Shown piece after piece: positions 52,053-60,974 of a stretch of 64,000 nt of DNA. The notes beneath the pieces are model-generated. The model was not told the DNA's origin. It saw only the letters and a list, made by a program, of their open reading frames with translations, and did no database searches. The DNA is from an uncultured Clostridia bacterium (GTDB lineage: Bacteria; Bacillota; Clostridia; Christensenellales; UBA1750). Position 1 is the first letter of the stretch. Each line of letters opens with the position of its first letter. The stretch is from the NCBI GenBank assembly GCA_904393115.1, contig CAJFMX010000010.1:1-64000 (forward strand). The letters are read 5' to 3'. The translations under genes were made by a program, and so were the position numbers.

Positions 52053-52081
52053 TTGATGAATGCCCGGAGAAATCCTATAAT
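52053..52081 (+). promoter_or_regulatory. Promoter of the aldo/keto reductase gene
   Basis: TTGATG (52053-52058), 17 bases, TATAAT (52076-52081). The following leader can fold through GGGCGCTTT near 52134-52142. Confidence 0.7.
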
Positions 52082-52206
52082 GGAAGAACAAATCCGCAAA
52101 AGGCACGCCCAAAGCGATCGAATTCGCGTAGGACGGGCGCTTTGTCTGCGTTTGTTTGGCTAAAACCAAGGCCGGCAACAAAGAAAGCGCGAGGGAGACA
52201 CAGAAG

Positions 52207-53067
52207 ATGATCTATTCCATCCTGGGGAAGACCGGGCGCAAGGTGAGCCGGATCGGGTTCGGCGGGGCGACGGCGGGCCTGAAGAACTACACCGGCGCGT
52301 TTGATCCGCAGAAGCAGGCGGACCGCGAGGGCGTCGTGGCCGCCATACGCCGCGCCTACGAGCTGGGCATCAACTACTTCGACACGGCGGCCGGCTATGG
52401 AGACGGCGCGAGCGAGGAGATCTTCGGCGAGGGCCTCGCCGGCATCCCGGAGGAGGAGATCTTCCTGGCGACAAAGGCCTTCCCGACCGATCCCAAGAAG
52501 GTGCGCGCCTCCCTGGAGCGCAGCCTCAGGAACCTGCGGCGGGACCGCATCGACCTCCTCCAGCTGCACGGCTCCTACCTGGGCCCGGAGGTCGGGCGGG
52601 AGATCTTGCGCGAGGGCGGCATTTTGCAGGAGCTCAAAAAGCTCCGGGACGAGGGCCTGGTGAGGTACCTGGGCTTTAGCATCGAGTGTCAGAACGAGGT
52701 CCTGCACGAGCTGATCGCCTGCGGGGAGTTCGACGTGATGCAGATCGAATACAACTTCCTCTTCCAGCATCCCTACGACCCGTACTTCCGCTGCGGCAGC
52801 CTCTACGACGCGGAAGCGCAGAAGCTCGGCATCGTCAACATGCGCACCGCGACCTCCGGAATCTTCCAGAAGTGGATTCGCCTGGTCAATCCGGAGAACA
52901 CCTTCGACTACAATGCCGCGCTGATCCAGTTCGTGCTCTCCAATCCCCTGGTGGACGTCTCCCTGCTCGGGATGCGCGACGTGGAGATTGTGGAGAAGAA
53001 CGTGGCCACCTGCAACGACCTGAGCGGGCGGATCGACATCGCCGCGCTCCACGAGCGCTATTCGTAA
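52207..53067 (+). CDS. Aldo/keto reductase family oxidoreductase
   Basis: 286 residues from ATG 52207 (GAGGGAG upstream). TIM-barrel NADPH-dependent reductase: GINYFDTAAGYGDGASEEIFG contains the catalytic Asp and Tyr, cited by FDTAAGYG; DLLQLHGSY carries the His position; and LATKAFPTDP the Lys. The nicotinamide-binding end is shorter than usual. Substrate unknown. It is followed after 28 bases by an MBL-fold hydrolase, probably in one transcript. Confidence 0.85.
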   Translation: MIYSILGKTGRKVSRIGFGGATAGLKNYTGAFDPQKQADREGVVAAIRRAYELGINYFDTAAGYGDGASEEIFGEGLAGIPEEEIFLATKAFPTDPKKVRASLERSLRNLRRDRIDLLQLHGSYLGPEVGREILREGGILQELKKLRDEGLVRYLGFSIECQNEVLHELIACGEFDVMQIEYNFLFQHPYDPYFRCGSLYDAEAQKLGIVNMRTATSGIFQKWIRLVNPENTFDYNAALIQFVLSNPLVDVSLLGMRDVEIVEKNVATCNDLSGRIDIAALHERYS

Positions 53068-53095
53068 GCCGCGCAAGGGAAAGGGGGGAAGGGCG

Positions 53096-53719
53096 ATGAA
53101 CCGCTTTACAATTCTGACCCTGGGGTGCTTCAGCCGGAACCGCTACTGGGGCGAGGAGGACGCGAAGTCCTACCGCCGCGCGCTGTGCACCTCGACGCTG
53201 ATCGAGACCCCGCAGGGCGCGCGCATCCTGGTGGACCCCGCGGTCTCCGGGGCGGCGCTCGCGCAGGTGCTGGACGAGCGCTGCGGCCTGCGGCCCGAGG
53301 CGGTCGACTACGTGTACGTGACGCACCGGCACGGGGACCACTACATGGGCATGGCGGACCTGCCCCGGGCCGTGTGGCTCGCGGCGCCGGGCAACGCCGG
53401 GGAGATCCGCCGGGCCCTGCCGCAGCACGCGAAGCGGATCTTTGCCGCCGGGGCGGAGATCGTGACGGGAATCCGGGTGCTCCCGCTGCCGGGGCACACC
53501 CCGGGCCTTGCCGGGCTGCTCTTTGCGAGCGAGGACGGGATGGTCGCCGTCGCCGGGGACAGCGTAATGACGCGGGACTTCTTCAAGGACCGCAGGGGAT
53601 ATTACAACAGCGCGGACTTTGCCGCCTCTGCTCGCTCCATCGACCTGCTGATGGAGAAGGCGGACATCGTTGTGCCGGGCCATGGCAACTACTTCCTGAC
53701 GCACAGGCGCGCGCAGTAG
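53096..53719 (+). CDS. MBL-fold metallohydrolase
   Basis: 207 residues. Metal-binding set: VTHRHGDHYMG (HxHxDH), LPGHTPG, VAGDSVMTRDFF and VVPGHGNYF. This is the full beta-lactamase-fold ligand set, so it should be active; the substrate (thioester, phosphoester or lactone) cannot be told. GGGGGGAAGGG precedes the ATG. Confidence 0.87.
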   Translation: MNRFTILTLGCFSRNRYWGEEDAKSYRRALCTSTLIETPQGARILVDPAVSGAALAQVLDERCGLRPEAVDYVYVTHRHGDHYMGMADLPRAVWLAAPGNAGEIRRALPQHAKRIFAAGAEIVTGIRVLPLPGHTPGLAGLLFASEDGMVAVAGDSVMTRDFFKDRRGYYNSADFAASARSIDLLMEKADIVVPGHGNYFLTHRRAQ

Positions 53720-53762
53720 GCCCGACTTTTCAGCCAAAACGAAACAAAGGGGAGGAGTCAGC

Positions 53763-54479
53763 ATGTCAAGCGAAACGGTCAACCGGAAGAGGCGGCGGAA
53801 GCGGCGAAGCCGGCGGCGGTCCCGCAGCCGCGCGTGGATCGCCGTGCTGGCCGTCGTGCTGGTCGCGGCGGCGGGCGCCGGCGCGTGGATCTATTTCCGC
53901 GGCCTGCCGCCCAAGGCGGAGCTGTATCTGGCCCTGCGGCAGTGGACGGCGCAGTGGCGCGCCGGCGACGGCAGCGCGCTGGAGGAGGGGCTCCGCTTCG
54001 GCGCGCCGCGGGCGGATGCGGCGCGCGCGGAGGCGGACGACCTCTCCCGCACGGAGGAGGAGCGGCGCAAGGCCATGGAACCCTACGCCGCCCTGCTGGA
54101 CGAGCCGGCCCCGGAGGCGGAGGAGGACCTGCTCTCCGTCCTGCTGCCGCAGACGGAGGTCGCCTTCTCGCTGCCGGACCGCGTGGAGGCGGGCGCGGCG
54201 GTGACCTTTGTCATCACCGGGCCGGACATGGCGCAGATCCTGCCGCAGCTGGACGGCGCCGCCTCGCCCGAGGCGCTCCGGGAGGAGCTGCGCGCGCTCC
54301 TCGCGCAGGGCGGCTACCCGGAGCGCACCGTCACCGCGCAGGCGCCCATCGAGGCGCTGGAATCGGGGTACCGCCTGCGCAACTCCTATGCGCTCATCGA
54401 CGGCCTCTACGGCGGCCTGCCCGGCATCGTGGCCGGGGCGCTGCCCGCGGCGCAGGAAACGGGGAGGGAAGAGGCGTGA
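53763..54479 (+). CDS. Single-pass membrane protein with a very basic N-terminus, unknown function
   Basis: 238 residues. The first 25 are almost entirely Lys/Arg/Ser (KRRRKRRSRRRSRSR), then one membrane helix (WIAVLAVVLVAAAGAGAWIYF), then an extracellular, Glu- and Ala-rich domain of about 185 residues ending QETGREEA. AGGGGAGGAG precedes the ATG. It is followed 2 bases later by a large exported protein, with which it probably works. No family recognised. Confidence 0.68.
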   Translation: MSSETVNRKRRRKRRSRRRSRSRAWIAVLAVVLVAAAGAGAWIYFRGLPPKAELYLALRQWTAQWRAGDGSALEEGLRFGAPRADAARAEADDLSRTEEERRKAMEPYAALLDEPAPEAEEDLLSVLLPQTEVAFSLPDRVEAGAAVTFVITGPDMAQILPQLDGAASPEALREELRALLAQGGYPERTVTAQAPIEALESGYRLRNSYALIDGLYGGLPGIVAGALPAAQETGREEA

Positions 54480-54481
54480 AC

Positions 54482-57337
54482 ATGCGCGGATGGAAGAGAA
54501 AATGGCTCGCACTGGCGCTCGCGCTGTGCCTGCTCCTGCCCGGCGGCACGGCCCTGGCGCAGGGGGAAGACGAGGCCGCCGGCCCCCACATCCCCTTTGG
54601 GGAGGACGTGCGCGGCTACGACCCGGCCGAGGACGGCTATTACGCCCTGCTGCCCATGCAGTACGAGACCGGCACGACCGAGCAGGGCCTTCGGACCCTG
54701 GAGAAGGCCTATGTGCCCGCGCTGGTCTACGAGGCGCACCTCTACCTTTCCGAGGACGAGATCCGCTCGGTCCTGGGCCTTTCGCTCGACAAGTCGGGAA
54801 ACACGATGCGCATCTCCGCCTTTGAGCGGAACCTGTACCTGACGGTCGGCCGGCGGGAGGGGCAGTTCTTCGCCGGGGACTTCCTGGACACCTATGTGGA
54901 CGTGGAGATGCAGCTCACCGCCGCGCCGCTGGAGATGGGCGGCAAGTTCTACGTCCCCCTGCGGGACCTGTGCATCCTCTTCGACCTCGGCCTGCACGAG
55001 GAGCAGATCGAGGGGGAGCGCTTTTTGACCGTCTACGACCCGAGCGAGGGCGTGATCGACGTGCTGGCCTACCTCTACAACAACAGCGCGTCCTGCAAGG
55101 CGGCCTATGTGGATGCGAACCTGCCGCTGCTCGCGGCGGACAGCGCGCTGGCGCAGCTGGCGGCCAAGCTCCTGGACGGGGACCCCACGGCCTGGGCGGC
55201 GCTGCTGCAGGCGAGCTTCGGCTTCTCGGACGCGGCGTATGAGCGCCTTGTGCGCCAGCTTGCGGACGAGCTGACGATGGAGCTGCTCTGCGTGCTGCCG
55301 GACGAGGCGCACTTCCTCCAGCAGGAGACGGTCTCCGAGTTCTCGGACGTGCTCAACGTGCTGGCGGTCGAGGCGGACATCGGCGGCAACGCCGCGGTCG
55401 ACCTGGACCTGATGGACGCGGTGTTCGAGGCCCGCGTGGCCAGCGACCCGCTGGTCGCGGCCAACGACCCGCGCTGGTTCAGCGAGGCGCTGGACAAGAT
55501 CGACGCCCTGACCGAGCAGAAAGAGGCCATCGGCCGCCTGAGCGGGGGGCTGGACGGCGCGGTGACGGGCGTGAGCACGGTGCTGGGGATGCTCGGCACC
55601 GCGGCGACCTACGCCTCCGTGGACGAGCTGAGCAGCTACGGCGTGGGCGCGATCGTCGGCAACAAGGAGTTCCTCACCTACAGCGACGCCGTGGTCCTGG
55701 ACGAGATCGAGGCGCACGCCGCGTGGGTGCACAGCAGCAACGCGGTCGAATACTCGCTCTACGACTACGTCTCCAAGAACTGGGGCAGCTGGGTGCTGGA
55801 CGGCCTTTCCGCCTCCGTGCCGGCGTTCAAGGTCCTGCAGCTCTCCTCGCACCTGGTGCCCGGCATCGCCCAGGGCGTGGACGCGACGCACAGCTTCCAG
55901 ATGAGCATGCTGGCCATCCCCCTGCAGAGCGACGTCGAGCGCCTCCTGCTGGCGACGATGGAGTATTACCCCGCGCGCAGGGCGGACGAGGAGGGGTTCA
56001 AGGCCCTGACCGACGCGGCGTACATCTACCTGAAGACCTGCTACCTGGCGCGCAACCACGCCGCCGGCGCGCTCACGCTCTCCGCGGCGGAGCAGGAGGC
56101 GCAGCAGCAGCAGATGGACGCCCTCCTGGAAAAGATGGCCATCCTCTCCGTGAACTACGGCCGCACGCCGGAGAACGCCTACGACAAGTACTACCGCCTG
56201 GCGGAGATTGCGGACGACGCGGACCTGATCGAGGCCTATGCCAAGCTGGGATACGTGCGCATCAGCGGCGAGGTGCGCGCCCGGGCGGACGACTCGCCCG
56301 TCGAGGACGCCGCCTGCGAGGTGCGAAACGGCGCGGGCGAAGTCTGCGCCACCTTCTCCGGCACGCCGGGCGGCGCGTACGCGGACCTGGTCCTGCCGCT
56401 GTGCGGGCCCGGCACCTGCCTGCCCTACGAGGCGGACCTGACGCTCTCGGCCGTGCTGACCTTCACCTCAGAGCGCGTCGAGGGCACGGGCAGCATCTCC
56501 CTGCGCTGCCCGCCGGGCGCCGTCCTCGACCCCGCGCAGACCGCCTACATCGGGGAGGAGGCGGGCGTGGCCATCGCCAGCCCCCTGGGCGTGGTGAGCG
56601 GCGAGCTCTGCGCTGTGACCACACGCAACATCCCCGAGGGCGCGGGCATCCGCGAGCTCGACCTGCCCGTGGACGCGGAGAACGGCTACTACGCTGCGTC
56701 CTTTGCCGCCTACGGCGGCCGCATCTACTTCGTCGAAAAGCAGCCCGGGACCTCCGGGGACGTGCCCCTGCGCCTGTGCAGCTGCAAGCTGGACGGCAGC
56801 GACCGCGCGGTCCTGGGCGACGTGAGCTGGGACGGCATGTACTTTGTCATCGAGGACGGCGTCCTCACCTGGCAGACCGTCAACTACGCGGACTGGTCCA
56901 CGCTCTACCGCTCCTGCGACCTGGAGTCCGGGGAATGGTCGGAGCTCGCCGAGCCCGCGGGGCCGCTGACGCGCCTGATCTTCCGCGGCTACGACCTCCA
57001 GGGCTACGACGGCAACAAGACCGCCCTGGAGCCCGCGGGCGAGGGGGCCTGGACGCTGTACCGGGCCATGCGCTTTGACGGGGGCCCGGGGTCGCTCTCC
57101 ATCTCGAACGTCACCGTGTCCGAGAGCGGGGAGACGAGCGTCGAGCTCGTGGGCGAGCCCGGGGGCATCGAGGGCCTGATGAGCCTCTTCGCCATCCACG
57201 ACGGGTATGCCTACGTCTCCGCCTACGAGGGGAACGACGGCATCCTCTACCGGCTCAACCTCCGCGACACAAACGACCTGCAGGAGATCGCCCGGCACCC
57301 CACCGCGGGCGGCGGTGACCCCTTCTTCAACCACTGA
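54482..57337 (+). CDS. Large exported protein with copper-amine-oxidase-N-like and beta-propeller-like parts
   Basis: 951 residues. Signal peptide KWLALALALCLLLPGGTALA. An N-terminal segment with GGKFYVPLRDLCILFDLGL resembles the repeat domain called Cu_amine_oxidN1, found in many secreted Clostridial proteins. The middle (about 200-600) is helical. From about 750 on there are repeated beta segments such as GGRIYFVEKQPG and WDGMYFVIEDGVLTW, as in DUF5050-like propellers. GTG 54476 is an alternative start. No catalytic motif was seen. Probably a cell-surface protein. Confidence 0.68.
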   Translation: MRGWKRKWLALALALCLLLPGGTALAQGEDEAAGPHIPFGEDVRGYDPAEDGYYALLPMQYETGTTEQGLRTLEKAYVPALVYEAHLYLSEDEIRSVLGLSLDKSGNTMRISAFERNLYLTVGRREGQFFAGDFLDTYVDVEMQLTAAPLEMGGKFYVPLRDLCILFDLGLHEEQIEGERFLTVYDPSEGVIDVLAYLYNNSASCKAAYVDANLPLLAADSALAQLAAKLLDGDPTAWAALLQASFGFSDAAYERLVRQLADELTMELLCVLPDEAHFLQQETVSEFSDVLNVLAVEADIGGNAAVDLDLMDAVFEARVASDPLVAANDPRWFSEALDKIDALTEQKEAIGRLSGGLDGAVTGVSTVLGMLGTAATYASVDELSSYGVGAIVGNKEFLTYSDAVVLDEIEAHAAWVHSSNAVEYSLYDYVSKNWGSWVLDGLSASVPAFKVLQLSSHLVPGIAQGVDATHSFQMSMLAIPLQSDVERLLLATMEYYPARRADEEGFKALTDAAYIYLKTCYLARNHAAGALTLSAAEQEAQQQQMDALLEKMAILSVNYGRTPENAYDKYYRLAEIADDADLIEAYAKLGYVRISGEVRARADDSPVEDAACEVRNGAGEVCATFSGTPGGAYADLVLPLCGPGTCLPYEADLTLSAVLTFTSERVEGTGSISLRCPPGAVLDPAQTAYIGEEAGVAIASPLGVVSGELCAVTTRNIPEGAGIRELDLPVDAENGYYAASFAAYGGRIYFVEKQPGTSGDVPLRLCSCKLDGSDRAVLGDVSWDGMYFVIEDGVLTWQTVNYADWSTLYRSCDLESGEWSELAEPAGPLTRLIFRGYDLQGYDGNKTALEPAGEGAWTLYRAMRFDGGPGSLSISNVTVSESGETSVELVGEPGGIEGLMSLFAIHDGYAYVSAYEGNDGILYRLNLRDTNDLQEIARHPTAGGGDPFFNH

Positions 57338-57346
57338 CCCCGCAGG

Positions 57347-57391
57347 GCGAGGAGCCGAAGGACGAAAGATCCTTCGGCTCCTCGCTTGTTT
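57347..57391 (+). terminator. Rho-independent terminator
   Basis: A perfect 16-bp stem (57347-57362 and 57370-57385), loop CGAAAGA, then TTGTTT. Confidence 0.9.
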
Positions 57392-57579
57392 GGGGAGAAC
57401 TGGGAAATTTACCTGGGATTTACAAAACGTAGAGGAATTCTTGAATTCCCTTTGTTATAAAAAGCCGAGGCGCCGCGCCGGAAGCGGGAATGGAACAATT
57501 TCAAAGAAAAATGGGCAAATCGATCCCGGTTTTTTGCAGAGAGGGACCGTATTTCTATATGTGGGAGGGATTCTGCTGC

Positions 57580-58302
57580 ATGAGAGAGGAACACAAGATC
57601 CTTCAGCAGGTCTATGCGGCAAAGGAGGACGTACAGGCGGCGGATCAGCTGATCGTCGCCTACATGCCCTTCATCAAGGCGGAGACGGGGCGGTTTCTGC
57701 GCCGCATGCCCGTGGAGGGGCTGGACGACGAGCTGAGCATCGCCATGATCGCCTTCCACGAGGCGATCGGCGGGTATTCCCGTGCCCGCGGCGCGTTTCT
57801 GAACTACGCGTCCCTGCTGATCCGCAGCCGGCTGATCGACTACAGCCGCAGGGAGCAGCGGCACCGCCGCAACCTTTCCCTGGACGCGCCGGCCGGGGAG
57901 GACGACGCCGCCCTGGGCGAGACCCTGGCCGCGGAGGACGACCCGCACGAGGAGGCGGTGGCCCGGTATGCGACCCGCATGGAAATCGAGGAGCTGACCC
58001 GGCAGATGCAGGCGTTTGGCGTCAGCCTCCACGACGTGGCGGACAACTGCCCCAAGCAGCAGCGCACGCTGGAGGCCTGCCGGAAGGCGCTGCGGCACGC
58101 GCAGGAGAACCCGGAACTGCTGGAGGCCTTCCTCAAGACGAAGAAGCTCCCCCTCGGGCCGCTGGCGGCCGCCGGCGTGGAGCGCAAGACGCTGGAGCGG
58201 CACCGCAAGTACCTGGTGGCCCTGCTGCTGATCGCCACCAATGGATATGAGATCCTCCGCGGGCATTTGCGGCAAGTGATGAAAGGAGGGGCAGCGCGAT
58301 GA
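57580..58302 (+). CDS. sigI: Sigma-I type RNA polymerase sigma factor
   Basis: 240 residues from ATG 57580 (GGGAGGG upstream). Region 2 motifs match SigI: LIVAYMPFIKAETGRFLRR, DELSIAMIAFHEAIGGYS and SLLIRSRLIDYSRRE. The C-terminal part has GVSLHDVADNCPKQQRTLE and GVERKTLERHRKYLVALL, the SigI DNA-binding region. SigI factors in Clostridia answer to extracellular signals through membrane anti-sigma partners of the RsgI family. The stop overlaps the start of an RsgI-like gene by 4 bases. Confidence 0.92.
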   Translation: MREEHKILQQVYAAKEDVQAADQLIVAYMPFIKAETGRFLRRMPVEGLDDELSIAMIAFHEAIGGYSRARGAFLNYASLLIRSRLIDYSRREQRHRRNLSLDAPAGEDDAALGETLAAEDDPHEEAVARYATRMEIEELTRQMQAFGVSLHDVADNCPKQQRTLEACRKALRHAQENPELLEAFLKTKKLPLGPLAAAGVERKTLERHRKYLVALLLIATNGYEILRGHLRQVMKGGAAR

Positions 58303-59111
58303 AGTACCTGGTCATGGAGTGCCACCCCGGCTATGCGATCCTCCTGGACGAGGAGGGGCGCTTCCGCAAAGCGGCCAATCTGCACTACAAAGTCGGGCAG
58401 ACCGTGCGCGACCCGGTGTGGATGCGGACGGAGAGGCGGCGCCCGGCGCGCTGGGTCCGCAGCGGGATCGCGGCGGCCGCGGCCTGCCTGCTGCTCTTCC
58501 TGGGCGTGCAGTTCTATCAGGGCTATTTGCAGCCCTATTCCTTCATCTACCTGACCATCAACCCGGAGGTGCGGATGAACCTGAACCGCCAGGGGACGGT
58601 CGTCGGGCTCGCGGGGACCAATGCGGACGGCGAGGCGCTGCTGGAGGGCTACGACGGCAGGGGAAAGAACAAGGTGACCGTCGCGGACGAGCTGATCGAC
58701 CGGGCCATCGAGATGGGCTTCCTCTCCGACGGCGGCCGGGTCTCCTTCTCGATCGACGCCCCGGACGAGGCCCTGTTCCAGGCCTATGGAACGGAGCTGC
58801 GCACCGAGGTGACGGAGCACCTGGACGGGCGGATTCTCGTCACGCTGGAGATCGTCGACCACGACCGCGCGCAGGAGGCGCTGGCCAGGCCCTCTGCATC
58901 GGGCACCGCCACGGCAACGCCCGCGCCAACCCCCACCGCAATCCCCACGCCCACGGCGACGCCCTCGCCCGAGCCGACCCGGCCGGCCAACACGCCCACC
59001 GCCGCGCCCCCCGCGGGGGACAGCGGCTACGGCGACAGCGGCTATGACGACGACGGCGACAGCGGCTATGACGACGATGACGGCGGGGACAGCGATTACG
59101 ACGACGATTGA
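58299..59111 (+). CDS. RsgI-like membrane anti-sigma factor with an acidic repeat tail
   Basis: 270 residues. The cytoplasmic N-terminus MKYLVMECHPGYAILLDEEG with ANLHYKVGQTV is the RsgI anti-sigma domain. One membrane helix (AAAAACLLLFLGVQFYQGY) follows, then the RsgI middle domain (IYLTINPEVRMNLNRQG), a Thr/Pro linker and a 30-residue tail made of Asp, Gly, Ser and Tyr (GDSGYGDSGYDDDGDSGYD). Clostridial RsgI proteins often end in carbohydrate-binding modules; here the end is this acidic tail instead. It should hold SigI until a surface signal arrives. Confidence 0.9.
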   Translation: MKYLVMECHPGYAILLDEEGRFRKAANLHYKVGQTVRDPVWMRTERRRPARWVRSGIAAAAACLLLFLGVQFYQGYLQPYSFIYLTINPEVRMNLNRQGTVVGLAGTNADGEALLEGYDGRGKNKVTVADELIDRAIEMGFLSDGGRVSFSIDAPDEALFQAYGTELRTEVTEHLDGRILVTLEIVDHDRAQEALARPSASGTATATPAPTPTAIPTPTATPSPEPTRPANTPTAAPPAGDSGYGDSGYDDDGDSGYDDDDGGDSDYDDD

Positions 59112-59222
59112 TTTTCCCCAAAAAGTTTCCGGCGCACCCCGGTTTTCCCAGCCCGCCCCCGTACTCTATGGATGTAAGGCAAGACAAAAGCCAATCCAAA
59201 CGCGTCGAAAGGAGCAACCCAC

Positions 59223-60263
59223 ATGAAAACGAGAAGAAAACTCTTTGCAGCGGTCTCTTCCCTGGCTGTCGCGCTGACAGTCCTTCTGACCGGATGCGCG
59301 GAGCCGGAGGGCGCTGCGCTGCGGGACACCGGCACCCTCACCCTGAGCGTCAACCCGGAGATCCAGATCGAGTACGACGAGGCGGGCAGGGTGCTCGCCC
59401 TGACCGGCCGCAACGAGGACGGCAAGGACATCGTGGAGGTCTACACCGACTACATCGGGAAGGACTGCGACGAGGTCCTGCAGGACCTGATCGTGGAGAT
59501 CCACGAGGCCGGCTTCTTCGTGGACGGCGTGGACGGCAACGAAAAGAACATCGTCCTGCAGCTGGAGCCGGGCTCCGTGCTCCCGGACGACGACTTCCTG
59601 GAGGAGATGTGTGCCAGCACGCAGGCCGCGGTCCAGGGGCTGGACCTTTCCTCCGGCATCGTGACCATCGACAGCGGGGACTATGACCCGGCCTATGCGC
59701 AGGGCGGACAGCCGTCGCCCTACATCACCCTGGAGAAGGCGCAGGAGATCGCGCTCGCCCAGGCGAACGTCCCGGCGGCGGAGGCCGTGTTCGACGACAG
59801 GGACTTCGACCACGACGACGGCACCCCGATCTTCGAGCTGGAATTTGCCGCCAACGGAAACGAGTATGAATACGACGTCCACGCCGTGACGGGCAAGGTC
59901 GTCCGGGCGGAGCACAGAATCCTCGTCGCCCAGCCCGCGGACGGCGCGGCGAACTACGACGACACGGACTACGGCCCGAACAGCGACGGCGTGACCGACT
60001 ACGGCGACACGGACTACGGCCCGAACAGCGATGGCGTGACGGACTACGGCGACACGGACTACGGCCCGAACAGCGATGGCGTGACGGACTATGACGACAC
60101 GGACTACGGCCCGAACAGCGACGGCGTGACGGACTACGGCAACTCGAACTACGGCGACACGAACTACGGTAACTCGAACTACGGTAATTCGAACTACGGC
60201 GATTCCAACTACGACGACGGCGGCAGCGACTACAGCGACGGGGATTCCGGCTATGACGATTGA
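59223..60263 (+). CDS. Lipoprotein with RsgI-middle-like and PepSY-like domains and a long repeat tail
   Basis: 346 residues. Lipobox LLTGC (Cys 25). The first domain (LTLSVNPEIQIEYDEAGRVLALTGRNEDGKD in part, cited as SVNPEIQIEYDEAGRVL) aligns with the RsgI middle domain of the previous gene (TINPEVRMNLNRQGTVV). A PepSY-like domain follows: ITLEKAQEIALAQANVP and FELEFAANGNEYEYDVHA. The last 110 residues are tandem repeats rich in Asp, Tyr, Asn, Gly and Ser. GAAAGGAG precedes the ATG. It may be an envelope sensor or a structural surface protein. Confidence 0.82.
   Translation: MKTRRKLFAAVSSLAVALTVLLTGCAEPEGAALRDTGTLTLSVNPEIQIEYDEAGRVLALTGRNEDGKDIVEVYTDYIGKDCDEVLQDLIVEIHEAGFFVDGVDGNEKNIVLQLEPGSVLPDDDFLEEMCASTQAAVQGLDLSSGIVTIDSGDYDPAYAQGGQPSPYITLEKAQEIALAQANVPAAEAVFDDRDFDHDDGTPIFELEFAANGNEYEYDVHAVTGKVVRAEHRILVAQPADGAANYDDTDYGPNSDGVTDYGDTDYGPNSDGVTDYGDTDYGPNSDGVTDYDDTDYGPNSDGVTDYGNSNYGDTNYGNSNYGNSNYGDSNYDDGGSDYSDGDSGYDD
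59961..60140 (+). repeat. Four tandem 45-bp coding repeats
   Basis: Units at 59961, 60006, 60051 and 60096 each encode DTDYGPNSDGVTDYG or a one-residue variant. Nucleotide identity between units is very high. They are followed (60141-60215) by shorter 15-bp NSNYG/DTNYG units. Confidence 0.92.
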
Positions 60264-60951
60264 GCCGGGAAAGACCCCTTCCCTGCGGCACGAGTGGAAG
60301 CACCAGATCAACCCGCAGGAAGATCTGGTGCTTTCCCAAAGGCTTCGCAAGCTGTTCCCCCGCGACGGAAACGCGGGGCCGGACGGCGCCTACCGGGTGA
60401 CCAGCCTGTATTTCGACACCCCGTATGACAGCGCCCTGCGCGAGAAGCTCGACGGGGTCAACCGGCGGGAAAAGTTCCGCCTGCGCTACTACGGGACGGA
60501 CCTCTCCTTCCTGCGGCTGGAGAAGAAGTACAAGGTGAACGGCCTGTGCGGCAAGCGCAGCGCCCGCCTGACGCGGGAGCAGGCGGAGCGGCTGCTCGAT
60601 GGCGACGCGCGGTTCCTGCTGGATACAGGGGACGCCCTGCTCCTGGAGCTGTACAGCAAGATCCAGGGGCAGGGGCTGCGGCCGAAGACCATCGTCCGCT
60701 ACGACCGCGAGGCCTTTCTCTATGCGCCCGGCAACGTGCGCATCACGCTGGACCGGGACATCCGCACCGGCCTTGGCAGCGTGGACTTTTTGAACTCGGG
60801 GGTGTTCTGCGTGCGCGCGGCGGGCCCCGGCACGGTGCTGGAGGTCAAATACGACGCGTTTTTGCCGGAGATCGTCCGCATGGCGGTGCAGGTGCCCGGC
60901 AGGCGGGCGGCGGCCTGCTCCAAGTACGCCCTTTGCCGCCGGTTGGATTGA
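60253..60951 (+). CDS. VTC-domain polyphosphate polymerase-like protein
   Basis: 232 residues, overlapping the previous gene by 11 bases. Tunnel-fold VTC residues are present: EWKHQI, TSLYFDTPYDSALREK, REKFRLRYYG, LRLEKKYKV, YDREAF, RITLDRDI and VLEVKYD. In yeast VTC4 this domain makes polyphosphate from ATP; bacterial stand-alone versions commonly sit with DUF4956 and CotH genes, exactly as here. No membrane segment; activity at the inner face of the membrane is likely. Confidence 0.88.
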   Translation: MTIEPGKTPSLRHEWKHQINPQEDLVLSQRLRKLFPRDGNAGPDGAYRVTSLYFDTPYDSALREKLDGVNRREKFRLRYYGTDLSFLRLEKKYKVNGLCGKRSARLTREQAERLLDGDARFLLDTGDALLLELYSKIQGQGLRPKTIVRYDREAFLYAPGNVRITLDRDIRTGLGSVDFLNSGVFCVRAAGPGTVLEVKYDAFLPEIVRMAVQVPGRRAAACSKYALCRRLD

Positions 60952-60974
60952 ATTCGTCAAGAGGAGGGGCTGCC

